A DNA stretch of 64,000 nucleotides from Actinomadura terrae. GTDB lineage: Bacteria > Actinomycetota > Actinomycetes > Streptosporangiales > Streptosporangiaceae. Below the pieces are notes generated by a model. The model had not been told where the DNA came from. It did not search any database and saw only the letters and a program-made list of their open reading frames with translations. The translations under genes were made by a program, and so were the position numbers. The stretch is taken from NCBI RefSeq assembly GCF_022751215.1, contig NZ_JAICDG010000001.1:1798001-1862000 (forward strand). Reading direction: 5' to 3'. Position 1 is the first letter of the stretch, and each line of letters starts with the position of its first letter. This document shows positions 26,295-35,480 of this stretch, in pieces.

Positions 26295-27022
26295 CAGACA
26301 ACGAGGGCGTACGGCTTCAGAAGGTCCTGGCCGAGGCCGGGATCGGCAGCCGCCGCCACTGCGAGGAACTGATCGGCGAGGGCCGGGTCACCGTCGACGG
26401 CAAGAAGGTGTTCCGGTTCGGTGAGCGCGTGGATCCCCAGCGCGCCGTCATCCACGTCGACGGCAAGCGCGTCGAGACCCGCGCCGAGATGCGCTACTAC
26501 GCGATCAACAAGCCGCTCGGCGTGGTGTCGACGATGGCCGACGAGCGGGGCCGCAAGTCCCTCGCCGACTACGTGGAGGTGCCCGAGCGGCTGTTCCACG
26601 TCGGCCGGCTCGACACCGACACCGAGGGCCTGATCCTGCTCACCAACGACGGGGAGCTGTCGCACCGCCTCACCCACCCGTCCTACGGGGTGTTCAAGAC
26701 CTACCTCGCCGAGATCCACGGGCCGATCCCGCGCGACCTCGGCAAGCGGCTCAAGGCCGGGATGACGCTGGAGGACGGGCCCGCCAAGGCCGACAAGTTC
26801 CGCGTGTTCGACCAGGTCGGGCGGCGTGTGCTGGTGGAGATCACTTTGCACGAGGGCCGCAAGCACATCGTCCGGCGGCTGCTGAAGGAGGCCGGCTTCC
26901 CGGTGCAGCAGCTGGCCCGCATAGAGTTCGGGCCGGTCAAGCTCGGCTCGCTGAAGCCGGGCACGATGCGCGCGCTGACCGTGCGGGAGGTCGGCGAGCT
27001 GTACAAGGCCGTGGGCCTGTAG
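26291..27022 (+). CDS. rluB: 23S rRNA pseudouridine synthase RluB/RsuA family
   Basis: A 243-residue pseudouridine synthase. An S4 RNA-binding domain (VRLQKVLAEAGIGSRRHCEELIGEGRVTVDG) leads into the catalytic domain with the Asp in HVGRLDTDTEGLILLTNDGEL. The family isomerises a helix 89 uridine of 23S rRNA, or a 16S rRNA uridine in RsuA. The GTG overlaps the scpB stop. A 9-bp hairpin with tetraloop GTCC begins 10 nt after the stop. Confidence 0.93.
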   Translation: MTDNEGVRLQKVLAEAGIGSRRHCEELIGEGRVTVDGKKVFRFGERVDPQRAVIHVDGKRVETRAEMRYYAINKPLGVVSTMADERGRKSLADYVEVPERLFHVGRLDTDTEGLILLTNDGELSHRLTHPSYGVFKTYLAEIHGPIPRDLGKRLKAGMTLEDGPAKADKFRVFDQVGRRVLVEITLHEGRKHIVRRLLKEAGFPVQQLARIEFGPVKLGSLKPGTMRALTVREVGELYKAVGL

Positions 27023-27032
27023 GCACGGCCCG

Positions 27033-27054
27033 GCGGGGGCCGTCCGGCCCCCGC
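27033..27054 (+). terminator. Hairpin after rluB, 9-bp stem with tetraloop
   Basis: GCGGGGGCC and GGCCCCCGC pair around GTCC. It lies 10 nt after the rluB stop and 24 nt before aroH, and may reduce read-through into aroH. Confidence 0.6.
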
Positions 27055-27078
27055 AGGCACCAGGGAGGGGACGAGGCA

Positions 27079-27441
27079 GTGGCGGTACGCGCGGTCCGCG
27101 GGGCGACGCAGATCGAGGCCGACGACCGGGACCAGATCCTGGAGGCGACGGCGGAGCTGGTCGGCGAGGTCATGTCCCGCAACGGGCTGACCACCGACGA
27201 CGTGATCAGCGTGATCTTCACGGTCACGCCCGACCTGACGGCGGAGTTCCCGGCGCTCGCCGCGCGCAAGCTCGGCTTCCACGACGTGCCGCTGCTGTGC
27301 GCGACGGAGATCGGCGTCCCGCGGGCGCTGCCCCGGGTGATCCGGCTGATGGCGCACATCGAGACCGACCGGCCGCGCTCGGACGTCCACCACGTCTACC
27401 TGCGGGGTGCGACGGCGCTCCGCCTGGACATCGCGCAGTAG
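27079..27441 (+). CDS. aroH: Chorismate mutase, AroH class
   Basis: A 120-residue monofunctional chorismate mutase of the small trimeric AroH fold. The N terminus AVRAVRGATQIEADDRDQI, the central TPDLTAEFPALAARKLGF with catalytic region and the late segment HHVYLRGATALRLDI are family hallmarks. It converts chorismate to prephenate, the substrate of the TyrA encoded 119 nt downstream. The GTG has the ribosome site GGGAGGGG. A 23-bp tandem repeat starts over its stop codon. Confidence 0.95.
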   Translation: MAVRAVRGATQIEADDRDQILEATAELVGEVMSRNGLTTDDVISVIFTVTPDLTAEFPALAARKLGFHDVPLLCATEIGVPRALPRVIRLMAHIETDRPRSDVHHVYLRGATALRLDIAQ

Positions 27442-27490
27442 CGCGCATGGGCAGAGTGCAGTAGCGCGCGTGGGCAGGGTGCGGTAGGGG
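27435..27490. repeat. 23-bp tandem repeat, about 2.4 copies
   Basis: Units start at 27435, 27458 and 27481 with GC(A/G)GTAG and share GCGCGC(A/G)TGGGCAG. The first unit contains the aroH stop codon. No role is evident. Confidence 0.7.
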
Positions 27491-27559
27491 GCGCAAGAGC
27501 GCACGTTGGAAGGGCTCGGCGGCGCCGGGGAGGGACCCGGCGCCACTAGGCTGGCGGGC

Positions 27560-28651
27560 GTGAACCAGGACATGACGGGCCGCCGGGTCATCGTGGTCGG
27601 GACGGGGCTGATCGGCACCTCGATCGCGCTGGCGGCGCGCGGGCGCGGCGCGCAGGTGCTGCTGGCCGACCGGGACGCCGACGCGCTGGCGCTGGCCGCG
27701 GAGCTGGGCGCGGGCGACCCGCTGCCCGCGGGCGCGCCCGACCGGCGCGCCGATCTCGCGGTGCTCGCGGTGCCGCCCGCCGCCGTCGCCGTCACGCTGC
27801 TGGACGCGCAGAAACGCGGCCTCGCCGCCGTCTACACCGACGTGGCGAGCGTGAAGGCGCTGCCGCTGGAGCAGGCCGAGGCGCTCGGCTGCGACCTGAC
27901 CTCGTTCGTCGGCGGGCATCCGCTCGCGGGCAGCGAGCGGTCGGGCCCGGCGGCGGCGCGCGCGGACCTGTTCCTCGGCCGACCGTGGGCGCTGTGCCCG
28001 CCGTCGGCCGCCGCGCCCGGGGCCGTCGAGGCCGTGGCCGAGCTGGCGCGGGCCTGCGGCGCGACGCCCGTCGAGGTGGAGGCCGCCGAGCACGACCGGG
28101 CCGTCGCGCTCGTCTCGCACGCCCCGCACGTGGTGTCGGCCGCCGTCGCGGCGCGCCTGACCGGCGCCGACGACGTCGCGCTCGGCCTGTCCGGGCAGGG
28201 CGTCCGGGACGTGACGCGCATCGCCGCGAGCGACCCCCGGCTGTGGATCGGCATCCTGTCGGCCAACTCCGCGCCGGTCGCCGACGTGCTGGAGGCCGTC
28301 GCCACCGACCTCGCGGTCGCGGCCTCGCTGCTGCGCGACGGCAGCGAGGAGGCCGCCGGGCACGTCGCCGACCTGCTGCTGCGCGGCAACGCGGGCCGGT
28401 CCCGCATCCCCGGCAAGCACGGCGGCGAGGCGCCCGAGTACGCGACCGTGCAGGTGGTCGTGCCCGACCGTCCCGGCGAGCTGGCGATGATCTTCCAGGC
28501 GGTGGGCATCGCCCAGGTCAACATCGAAGACGTGACGATCGAGCACTCCCCGGGCCGACCGCTCGGCCTGCTGGAGATCTCGGTGGTGCCCGAGGAGGCC
28601 GAGCGGCTGGCGGCGGAGCTGCGCGCCCGCGGCTGGTCCGTCCCCGGCTGA
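27560..28651 (+). CDS. tyrA: Prephenate dehydrogenase with C-terminal ACT domain
   Basis: A 363-residue enzyme that oxidatively decarboxylates prephenate to 4-hydroxyphenylpyruvate for tyrosine. The NAD-binding motif is VVGTGLIGTSIALAARG; the catalytic His lies in the GGHPLAGSE motif. Residues ~285-360 form an ACT domain (VQVVVPDRPGELAMIFQAVGIAQVNIEDV) that probably senses tyrosine. The GTG at 27560 is 118 nt after aroH, with the chorismate-to-tyrosine steps side by side. Confidence 0.93.
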   Translation: MNQDMTGRRVIVVGTGLIGTSIALAARGRGAQVLLADRDADALALAAELGAGDPLPAGAPDRRADLAVLAVPPAAVAVTLLDAQKRGLAAVYTDVASVKALPLEQAEALGCDLTSFVGGHPLAGSERSGPAAARADLFLGRPWALCPPSAAAPGAVEAVAELARACGATPVEVEAAEHDRAVALVSHAPHVVSAAVAARLTGADDVALGLSGQGVRDVTRIAASDPRLWIGILSANSAPVADVLEAVATDLAVAASLLRDGSEEAAGHVADLLLRGNAGRSRIPGKHGGEAPEYATVQVVVPDRPGELAMIFQAVGIAQVNIEDVTIEHSPGRPLGLLEISVVPEEAERLAAELRARGWSVPG

Positions 28652-28787
28652 CCGGGTCCGCGCGGCGCCCCGCGCCCGGCCGGCGCGCGCTCGGCCCGGG
28701 CCAACCGGTCTCACCGGTCGTCCCAGGCCGGTAGCCTGATGCGCTGGGCCTCGTACGGGAACACCGATGCCAAGAGAGGGAGCGATC

Positions 28788-29450
28788 GTGCCGATCGTCA
28801 TCGCCATGGACGGCCCGTCCGGGTCCGGGAAGTCCAGCGCGTCCAAGGGCGTCGCGCGCGCGCTCGGCCTGCGCTACCTCGACACCGGCGCCATGTACCG
28901 CGCCATGACGTGGTGGATGCTGCGCGAGGGCGTCCCGGTCGAGGACCCGGCCGCCGTCGCCGCCCGCGCCATGGACCCCGTGCTGGACTCGGGAACCGAC
29001 CCGGCGGCGCCCACGATCACCGTGGACGGCGCGGACGTGTCCGGCCCGATCCGCACCCGCGAGGTGACGAACGCGGTGAGCGCGGTCAGCTCCGTACCCG
29101 CGGTCCGGACGCGGCTCGTGCAGCTGCAACGTGAGATCATCGGGATCGGGGGAATCGTGGTGGAGGGACGCGACATCGGCACGGTCGTCGCGCCGGACGC
29201 CGCGGTCAAGGTCTACCTCACCGCGAGCGAGGAGGTGCGGGCGCGGCGCCGGGCCGCCGACCCGGCCGCCGACCCGGGCGCGTCGGTGACCACCACGCGG
29301 GCCGAGCAGGCCCGGCGGGACCGGATCGACTCCACCCGCGCGGCGTCGCCGCTGACCAAGGCGGCCGACGCGCATGAGATCGACTCGTCCGAGCTGGGGC
29401 TCGACGAGGTCATCGAGGCGGTCGTCCGCCTCGTGAAGGAGCGGGAGTAG
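28788..29450 (+). CDS. cmk: Cytidylate kinase
   Basis: A 220-residue P-loop kinase that phosphorylates CMP and dCMP. The P-loop is [16 protein letters not shown], the CMP site includes [11 protein letters not shown], and the segment [15 protein letters not shown] is typical of Cmk. The GTG at 28788 has GAGGGAG upstream; an ATG seven codons earlier (28767) is the alternative. It precedes der, as in most actinomycetes. Confidence 0.93.
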   Translation: MPIVIAMDGPSGSGKSSASKGVARALGLRYLDTGAMYRAMTWWMLREGVPVEDPAAVAARAMDPVLDSGTDPAAPTITVDGADVSGPIRTREVTNAVSAVSSVPAVRTRLVQLQREIIGIGGIVVEGRDIGTVVAPDAAVKVYLTASEEVRARRRAADPAADPGASVTTTRAEQARRDRIDSTRAASPLTKAADAHEIDSSELGLDEVIEAVVRLVKERE

Positions 29451-29476
29451 CGGGGCCGAGTGCCACCGCGGGGACG

Positions 29477-30871
29477 ATGACAACAGTGAGCGAATACGAG
29501 ATCGAGACCGTGGGCGTCGTCGAGGACGTCGCCGCCGACGAGGGGCCCGCGCCGGTCGTGGCCGTCGTCGGTCGGCCGAACGTCGGCAAGTCCACCCTGG
29601 TCAACCGGATCCTCGGCCGCCGCGAGGCGGTCGTGGAGGACGTGCCGGGCGTCACCCGCGACCGGGTCGCCTACGACGCGACCTGGTCGGGGCGCCGGTT
29701 CACGGTGGTCGACACCGGCGGCTGGCTGCCGGACTCCTCCGGCCTCGCCGCGGCGATCGCCGAGCAGGCGCGGCTCGCCGTCGACCTGGCCGACGTGGTG
29801 ATGTTCGTGGTCGACGCGACCGTCGGCGCGACCGACGTCGACGAGGCCGTGGTCGAGATCCTGCGCCGGTCGGGCAAGCCGGTGGTGCTGGTCGCCAACA
29901 AGGTCGACGACATCGGCGCCGAGGCCGACGCGGCGCTGCTGTGGTCGCTCGGCATCGGCGAGCCGCACCCGGTCAGCGCCCTGCACGGGCGCGGCTCGGG
30001 CGACCTGCTCGACGCGGTGCTGGACGCGCTGCCCGAGCAGGCCCCCGCCGAGACGTTCGGCGAGAGCGGCGGGCCGCGCCGGATCGCGCTGCTCGGCCGC
30101 CCGAACGTCGGCAAGTCGAGTCTGCTGAACCAGCTGGCGGGGGAGCAGCGCGCGGTGGTCGACGCGGTCGCGGGCACGACCCGCGACCCGGTCGACGAGC
30201 TGATCGAGCTTGGCGGGCAGACCTGGCGGTTCATCGACACGGCCGGGATCAGGCGGCGGCACCGCGAGAACCAGGGCGCCGACTTCTACGCGACGCTGCG
30301 GACGCAGTCGGCTCTGGAGCGCGCCGAGGTCGCGGTCGTGCTGGTGGACGCGGCCGAGCCGCTCGCCGAGCAGGACCTGCGGATCATCTCGATGGTGGTC
30401 GAGTCGGGCCGGGCGCTGGTCGTCGCCTACAACAAGTGGGACCTGCTGGACGAGGAGCGCCGCCACTACCTGGAACGCGAGATCGACCGGCAGCTCCACA
30501 ACGCCCGCTGGGCCCCCCGCGTCAACATCTCCGCGAAGACCGGCCGGCACATGGAGAAGCTGGTGCCCGGCATCGAGACGGCGCTGGAGGGCTGGGGCAC
30601 CCGCGTCCCGACGTCCAAGCTCAACCAGTTCTTCGCCGACCTGGTCAACTCCCACCCGCACCCGGTGCGCGGCGGCAAGCAGCCGCGCGTGCTGTTCGCG
30701 ACGCAGGCGAGCGTGCGGCCGCCGCGGTTCGTGCTGTTCACCTCCGGGTTCCTGGAGGAGGGCTACCGGCGGTTCATCGAGCGGCGGCTGCGCGAGGAGT
30801 TCGGCTTCGAGGGGACCCCGCTCGACATCACCATGAAGATCCGCGAGAAGCGCGGCAAGGCCAAGAAGTAG
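29477..30871 (+). CDS. der: Ribosome-assembly GTPase Der (EngA)
   Basis: A 464-residue protein with two tandem GTPase domains. The first has [14 protein letters not shown] and NKVD; the second has [14 protein letters not shown] and NKWD. The C-terminal KH-like domain (about 375-460) ends in a basic tail [11 protein letters not shown]. It works in 50S subunit assembly in the cytoplasm. It follows cmk by 26 nt and is convergent with the next gene, 4 nt apart. Confidence 0.97.
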   Translation: MTTVSEYEIETVGVVEDVAADEGPAPVVAVVGRPNVGKSTLVNRILGRREAVVEDVPGVTRDRVAYDATWSGRRFTVVDTGGWLPDSSGLAAAIAEQARLAVDLADVVMFVVDATVGATDVDEAVVEILRRSGKPVVLVANKVDDIGAEADAALLWSLGIGEPHPVSALHGRGSGDLLDAVLDALPEQAPAETFGESGGPRRIALLGRPNVGKSSLLNQLAGEQRAVVDAVAGTTRDPVDELIELGGQTWRFIDTAGIRRRHRENQGADFYATLRTQSALERAEVAVVLVDAAEPLAEQDLRIISMVVESGRALVVAYNKWDLLDEERRHYLEREIDRQLHNARWAPRVNISAKTGRHMEKLVPGIETALEGWGTRVPTSKLNQFFADLVNSHPHPVRGGKQPRVLFATQASVRPPRFVLFTSGFLEEGYRRFIERRLREEFGFEGTPLDITMKIREKRGKAKK

Positions 30872-30875
30872 CGGG

Positions 30876-31547
30876 CTAGCGCTCCTCGCGGCGCTCGCCC
30901 GCGATCCGCTGGTCGCGCGGCGGGAACGCCGACAGGCCCGACGGCTCCGCCGAGCCAGGCGAGCCCGGCGGCGAGGGCGCCGGACGCGCGCCGAGCGAGG
31001 GCGGCGGGGTCTCCCGGGCGTAGCGGCCGTAGACCAGCGGCTGCGTCGCCCCGGAGGGCGCGCGTTCCTCCTCGCCCGGCTCGGAGTCGGCAGGCCGTGC
31101 CACGCGCGCCGTGAACCGGCCGAGCGCCAGCGCCGCGACGAGCACGATGACGACGCCGAGGCCGGTGAACCCGGCGAGCTGCTCGGCGACGCGCCGCCCC
31201 TGCTCGGTACCGAGGGGCGCGCCGACGCCCGGGACGTCCCACAGCGCCGCGAGCGGTCCGCCGACCGCGAACCAGGCGCCGCCGAGCACCGCCAGCCACG
31301 CGCCGAGCACCCCGAGCACCCGGTTCGCCGTGCCCAGCACGACCAGCCCGCCCAGCACCGTGGCCGCGCCGGGCGCGACGCTGAGCTGGAGCCGGTCGGT
31401 GTCGTAGACCCACGCGTCGTCGGGCGCGAACCCGAAGTCGAGGTAGGGGCCGACGAAGGGCAGCAGGCCGCCCCACGCCCCGAGCAGCACCAGCAGCACG
31501 CCGCCGGCCGCGCCCCGTCCGCGCGGGACCCGCAGGGTCCCAGCCAT
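30876..31547 (-). CDS. Conserved multi-pass membrane protein, unknown function
   Basis: A 223-residue protein with about four hydrophobic segments (near 14-36, 56-76, 78-97 and 125-145) and a hydrophilic, Pro/Arg-rich C-terminal tail (150-223). It has no recognised domain. The ATG has a perfect ribosome site (AGGAGG, 6 nt away); a frame 23 codons longer has none. It stands alone on the minus strand, end to end with der. The order of helices suggests a small integral membrane protein with its tail in the cytoplasm. Confidence 0.75.
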   Translation of the reverse strand: MAGTLRVPRGRGAAGGVLLVLLGAWGGLLPFVGPYLDFGFAPDDAWVYDTDRLQLSVAPGAATVLGGLVVLGTANRVLGVLGAWLAVLGGAWFAVGGPLAALWDVPGVGAPLGTEQGRRVAEQLAGFTGLGVVIVLVAALALGRFTARVARPADSEPGEEERAPSGATQPLVYGRYARETPPPSLGARPAPSPPGSPGSAEPSGLSAFPPRDQRIAGERREER

Positions 31548-31593
31548 GATCGTTCCTCCTGACCGGGCAAGGTGATGTCGCTTGAATCCCCCT

Positions 31594-32058
31594 TTACCCG
31601 GCGCGGACCGACCCAAGCACGCCGCCGTCCGGCGGCGCGACGTTCCGCGCGTACCGGTCGGGAGCGGCGGGGTCGAGGTGCCAGCCGACCACCCGGACGG
31701 GATGGATCCGGATCAGGTCGTCGCTGAAGAACCCCTCGCCGAAGGGCATCCGCCCCTTCACGAACTCGGCCCGCCCCCGCACCTCGACGCCGCGCCCCCA
31801 GCCGGGCTTGGCCGCGTCCGGGTCGTCGGCGGCGGCCAGGTCGTCGACGAGGAACGACACCCGGGGGTCGGCCTGGATGTTGCGGTACTTGCGGCTGGCC
31901 GCGTTGTTGGGCCCGCCGATGTCGATCGTCCCGTCGTCGTTGAGCCGGAATCCGACGGGATGGCTGTGCGGTTCGCCGTCCGGGCCGATGGTGGAGAGCC
32001 GTCCGAGCGGCTGCGTGGCCAGGTAGGCGCGCTCCGGCTCGGTGAACGGATGCGTCAT
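31594..32058 (-). CDS. PPOX-class F420-dependent protein
   Basis: A 154-residue split-barrel flavin/F420-binding protein of the pyridoxamine 5'-phosphate oxidase superfamily. It starts TEPERAYLATQPLGRLSTIGPDGEPHSHPVGF, with the RKYRNIQADPRVSFLVDD cofactor-binding strand; these are hallmarks of the actinobacterial F420-dependent PPOX group. Such proteins reduce quinones, biliverdin or xenobiotics with F420H2; the substrate is unknown. GAGGGGGA precedes the ATG. Its promoter contains a SoxR-box-like site in the spacer, suggesting induction by redox-active compounds. Confidence 0.85.
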   Translation of the reverse strand: MTHPFTEPERAYLATQPLGRLSTIGPDGEPHSHPVGFRLNDDGTIDIGGPNNAASRKYRNIQADPRVSFLVDDLAAADDPDAAKPGWGRGVEVRGRAEFVKGRMPFGEGFFSDDLIRIHPVRVVGWHLDPAAPDRYARNVAPPDGGVLGSVRAG

Positions 32059-32100
32059 GGGTCGGTCCCCCTCGATTCTCGTGCTTCGCCAACGAGTCCG

Positions 32101-32131
32101 ACGCTAGGACCTCAAGCGGGCTTCAGGTCAA
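32101..32131 (-). promoter_or_regulatory. Promoter with SoxR-box-like operator for the PPOX gene
   Basis: On the minus strand a -35 TTGACC (32131-32126) and -10 TAGCGT (32106-32101) are 19 bp apart. Between and overlapping them is the palindrome CCTGAAGCCCGCTTGAGG (32127-32110). It matches the SoxR consensus CCTCAAG-N4-CTTGAGG in all but one arm position. The 19-bp spacer and the overlap of the -35 with the first arm copy the geometry of the E. coli soxS promoter. Confidence 0.6.
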
Positions 32132-32212
32132 TCGCGCCCGCGCGACCCTCGCATCCGCCAGATATTTTGATCCTCTTACCTCTCATATGCACGGACGAAG
32201 GTGATTATGCCT

Positions 32213-32224
32213 CGCATGTGCGAA
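32213..32224. promoter_or_regulatory. 12-bp palindrome near the start of the TOBE-HTH gene
   Basis: TCGCATGTGCGA has perfect 5-bp arms and precedes a -10-like TAGGCT (six nt before the GTG at 32241, implying a leaderless mRNA). It may be an autoregulatory site. Confidence 0.3.
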
Positions 32225-32240
32225 ACGCTAGGCTGCTCCC

Positions 32241-32636
32241 GTGACGACGTTCAGGATCAGTGAGGCGGCCGCGCTGCTCGGGGTCAGCGCCGACACCGTC
32301 CGCCGGTGGGTGGACGGCGGGCGCCTCCCCGCCGAGCGTGACGAGCACGGCCACCGGCGGGTGCCGGGGGAGGAGCTGGCCGCGTTCGTGCGCGACCAGG
32401 CCCGCCGGGACGCGGCGTCCGACCCGGGCGGCCGGTTCTCCTCGGCGCGCAACCGCATGCGCGGCATCGTCACCGAGGTCGTCAGGGACGGGGTGATGGC
32501 GCAGGTGGAGATCCAGGCGGGCCCGTTCCGCGTGGTGTCGCTGATGAGCCGGGAGGCGGCCGACGAGCTGGGGCTGCGCGCCGGGGTCGTCGTCGAGGCC
32601 GTGGTGAAGTCCACGAACGTCGTCGTCGAGGTATGA
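32241..32636 (+). CDS. Molybdate-responsive HTH-TOBE (Mop) regulator
   Basis: A 131-residue protein. Residues 1-~55 form a MerR-like excisionase-type HTH (FRISEAAALLGVSADTVRRWVDGGRLP). Residues ~65-131 form a TOBE/Mop domain (SARNRMRGIVTEVVRDGVMAQVEIQAGPFRVVSLMSREAADELGLRAGVVVEAVVKSTNVVVE), which binds molybdate or tungstate in ModE-type proteins. It is the first gene before modA (overlapping frames), so it likely senses molybdate and controls modABC. Confidence 0.88.
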   Translation: MTTFRISEAAALLGVSADTVRRWVDGGRLPAERDEHGHRRVPGEELAAFVRDQARRDAASDPGGRFSSARNRMRGIVTEVVRDGVMAQVEIQAGPFRVVSLMSREAADELGLRAGVVVEAVVKSTNVVVEV

Positions 32637-32647
32637 GGGGAGAACCT

Positions 32648-33430
32648 GTGCGCAAGCGCGTTCCGGCGGGCGTCGCGGCCTGCCTGCTCCTGCTGGTCAC
32701 GGCCGCGGGATGCGGTGACACCGGCGATTCCGACGCCTCTGGCGGCGGTTCTGGCGGCGGGACGCTGACGGTGTTCGCCGCCGCCTCACTCACCGAGACG
32801 TTCACCGCCCTCGGCAAGGAGTTCGAGGCGGCGCACCCCGGGGTGAAGGTCAGATTCAGCTTCGGCGCCAGCTCGACGCTGGCCCAGCAGATCACGCAGG
32901 GCGCGCCCGCGGACGTGTTCGCCGCCGCCAGCCCCGCCACCATGAAGACCGTCGCCGACGCCGGGGACGCGGCCGGGGCGCCGCAGGTGTTCACCAGGAA
33001 CCGCCTGGTCATCGCCGTCCCCAAGGACGATCCGGGCAGGGTGGGCGCGGTGCGCGACCTCTCCCGGCCCGGCCTCAAGGTCGTGCTGTGCGCGGAGCAG
33101 GTGCCCTGCGGCGCGGCCGCGAAGAAGGCCCTGGACGCGGCGAAGGTCACGCTCAAGCCGGTCTCGCGCGAGCGGGACGTGAAGGCCGTGCTGACCAAGG
33201 TGCGGCTGGGCGAGGCCGACGCCGGGCTCGTCTACCGCACCGACGCGAAGGCGGCCGCGCCGCAGGTCAAGGGCATCGAGTTTCCCGAGTCGGCGCAGGC
33301 GGTCAACGACTACCCGATCGCGGAGGTCGCCAAGGCGCCCCGGCCCGCGCTGGCCAAGGAGTTCGTCGCGCTGGTGCTCGGGCCGAAGGGGAAGGCCGCG
33401 CTGACCGGCGCGGGGTTCGAGTCGCCGTGA
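32648..33430 (+). CDS. modA: Molybdate-binding periplasmic-type lipoprotein
   Basis: A 260-residue solute-binding protein with a lipoprotein signal (LLLLVTAAGC). The mature protein opens LTVFAAASLTETFTALGKEFE, the diagnostic ModA segment, and contains FSFGASSTLAQQI and NRLVIAVPKDDPG. It captures molybdate outside the membrane. The GTG at 32648 has the site GGGGAG; an ATG at 32633 overlapping the upstream stop is possible. Its stop overlaps modB (GTGA). Confidence 0.94.
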   Translation: MRKRVPAGVAACLLLLVTAAGCGDTGDSDASGGGSGGGTLTVFAAASLTETFTALGKEFEAAHPGVKVRFSFGASSTLAQQITQGAPADVFAAASPATMKTVADAGDAAGAPQVFTRNRLVIAVPKDDPGRVGAVRDLSRPGLKVVLCAEQVPCGAAAKKALDAAKVTLKPVSRERDVKAVLTKVRLGEADAGLVYRTDAKAAAPQVKGIEFPESAQAVNDYPIAEVAKAPRPALAKEFVALVLGPKGKAALTGAGFESP

Positions 33431-34245
33431 GCCCGCGCGGTCGCGCTCCGGACGGCGACCGGCCGCCGGGCCGCCCGCCGTGGGTCCTGGTGGCGCCCGC
33501 GCTGATCGGGCTCGCGTTCCTGGTGCTGCCGCTGGTGGGCCTGCTCGTCCGCGCGCCGTGGTCCACGCTCGGCACCCGCCTCGTGCAGGGCCAGGTGCTG
33601 GACGCGCTGCGGCTCTCGCTGCTCAGCGCCACGCTCGCGACCGCGCTGTGCGTGCTGTTCGGGGTGCCGCTGGCGTGGGTGCTGGCGCGCGTCCCGTTCC
33701 CCGGCGCGCGGCTCGTCCGCGCGCTGGTGACGGTGCCGCTGGTGCTGCCCCCGGTGGTCGGCGGCGTCGCGCTGCTGCTGGTGCTCGGGCGGCGCGGCCT
33801 CGTCGGCGGCTGGCTGGACGACACGCTCGGTGTCACGTTCCCGTTCACCACCGCCGGGGTCGTGCTCGCCGAGACGTTCGTCGCGATGCCGTTCCTCGTG
33901 ATCAGCGTCGAGGGCGCGCTGCGCGCCGCCGACCTGCGCTACGAGGAGGCCGCCGCGACGCTCGGCGCCACCCGTTGGACGATCTTCCGCCGGGTCACGC
34001 TGCCGCTCGTCGCGCCCGGCGTCGCGGCGGGCGCGATCCTGTGCTGGGCGCGGGCGCTCGGCGAGTTCGGCGCGACGATCACGTTCGCGGGCAACTTCCC
34101 GGGCCGGACGCAGACGATGCCGCTGGCGGTCTACCTGGCGCTGGAGACCGACCCGCAGGCCGCGATCGTGCTGAGCCTCGTGCTGCTCGCCGTCTCGGTG
34201 CTGGTGCTCGCCGCGCTCCGGGACCGCTGGGTGGGCGCCTCATGA
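33427..34245 (+). CDS. modB: Molybdate ABC transporter permease
   Basis: A 272-residue permease with about six helices and the EAA loop EEAAATLGATRWTIFRRVTLPLVAPG. GEFGATITFAGNFPGRTQTMPLAVY is characteristic of ModB. About 17 hydrophilic residues lead the first helix. It forms a homodimeric channel with ModC. It overlaps modA and modC by 4 nt at each end. Confidence 0.94.
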   Translation: MSPRGRAPDGDRPPGRPPWVLVAPALIGLAFLVLPLVGLLVRAPWSTLGTRLVQGQVLDALRLSLLSATLATALCVLFGVPLAWVLARVPFPGARLVRALVTVPLVLPPVVGGVALLLVLGRRGLVGGWLDDTLGVTFPFTTAGVVLAETFVAMPFLVISVEGALRAADLRYEEAAATLGATRWTIFRRVTLPLVAPGVAAGAILCWARALGEFGATITFAGNFPGRTQTMPLAVYLALETDPQAAIVLSLVLLAVSVLVLAALRDRWVGAS

Positions 34246-35303
34246 CCGCCGAAGCGGCCGCCGAGGGGCTGGACGCGCGGCTCGTCGTGCGGCGCGGCGC
34301 CTTCGACCTCGACCTCGCGCTCACCGCCGCGCCCGGCGAGGTCGTGGCGCTGCTCGGCCCGAACGGCGCGGGCAAGAGCACCGCGTTGCGGGCGCTCGCC
34401 GGACTCGTCGCGACGGCGGGCGGGCAGCTGCGGGTGGACGGGGCGGACCTGCGCCCGCTGCCGTCCGAGCGCCGCGGGATCGGCATGGTCTTCCAGGACT
34501 ACCTGCTGTTCCCGCACCTCAGCGCCCTCGACAACGTGGCGTTCGGGCCGCGCTGCCGGGGGATGCGACGGCGCGCCGCGCGCCGTCGCGCCGCCGGATG
34601 GCTGGAGCGGGTCGGGCTCGCCGAGCACGCCGCGTCCCGTCCGGGCGCGCTGTCGGGCGGGCAGGCGCAGCGGGTCGCGCTCGCCCGCGCGCTGGCCGTC
34701 GAGCCCCGGCTGCTCCTGCTGGACGAGCCGCTCGCCGCGCTCGACGCCCACACGCGGATGGAGATCCGCGCCGCGCTGCGCCGCCACCTGGCCGGGTTCA
34801 CCGGCGCGACCGTCCTGGTCACCCACGACCCGCTGGACGCGATGGTGCTCGCCGACCGGCTCGTCGTGGTGGAGGACGGGCGGCTCGTCCAGCAGGGCAC
34901 GCCCGCCGAGGTCGCGCGCCGCCCCCGCACCGACTACGTCGCGCGGCTGGTGGGGCTGAACCTGTACCGGGGCCGCGCGGAGGCGGGAACGGTCCTGGTC
35001 GGCGAGGGGGGCGGGACGCTCGACACTGTGGACTCACTCGACGGTGAGGTGTTCCTGGCTTTCGCGCCATCCTCGGTGGCGCTGTACCGGACGCGTCCCG
35101 ACGGCAGCCCCCGCAACCTCTGGCGCGCCCGCGTCGCCGCCGTGGAACGGCAGGGCGACCGCGTCCGGGTGCAGCTCTCGGGGCCGCCTTTCCCCGCCGT
35201 CGCCGAGGTCACCCCGGCCGCCGTCGCGGAGCTGCAATTGTCGGAGGGCAGCCTGATATGGGCGGCCGTGAAGGCCACCGAGACCCATGTTTACCCAGCT
35301 TGA
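34242..35303 (+). CDS. modC: Molybdate ABC transporter ATP-binding protein
   Basis: A 353-residue ABC ATPase with Walker A GPNGAGKST, Q loop FQDYLLFP, signature LSGGQAQRVALARA, Walker B LLLDEPLAALD and switch VTHDP. The last ~80 residues (LWRARVAAVERQGDRVRVQLSG) form a regulatory TOBE/Mop domain. It powers ModAB. The ATG overlaps the modB stop (ATGA). Confidence 0.94.
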   Translation: MTAEAAAEGLDARLVVRRGAFDLDLALTAAPGEVVALLGPNGAGKSTALRALAGLVATAGGQLRVDGADLRPLPSERRGIGMVFQDYLLFPHLSALDNVAFGPRCRGMRRRAARRRAAGWLERVGLAEHAASRPGALSGGQAQRVALARALAVEPRLLLLDEPLAALDAHTRMEIRAALRRHLAGFTGATVLVTHDPLDAMVLADRLVVVEDGRLVQQGTPAEVARRPRTDYVARLVGLNLYRGRAEAGTVLVGEGGGTLDTVDSLDGEVFLAFAPSSVALYRTRPDGSPRNLWRARVAAVERQGDRVRVQLSGPPFPAVAEVTPAAVAELQLSEGSLIWAAVKATETHVYPA

Positions 35304-35480
35304 TCGCCTTGAGTCGGGGCGGGGGCGTGCTGATCTCCGCACGCCCGTACCCAGGTGATATCAATCACAAAAAGGTACGGGAAGGCCCAAAGGGGGACCT
35401 GATTGGTCCAGACCAAATGGCAAAAACAGCGGGACTTGTTCATCATGCAAACATCCTGCGAACAGCTGAAGGAGTTGCCC

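Noticed and set aside
28700..28735. ACCGGT pair before cmk as an operator
   Set aside because: Two six-base words three bases apart are expected by chance at this GC content, and there is no further symmetry.
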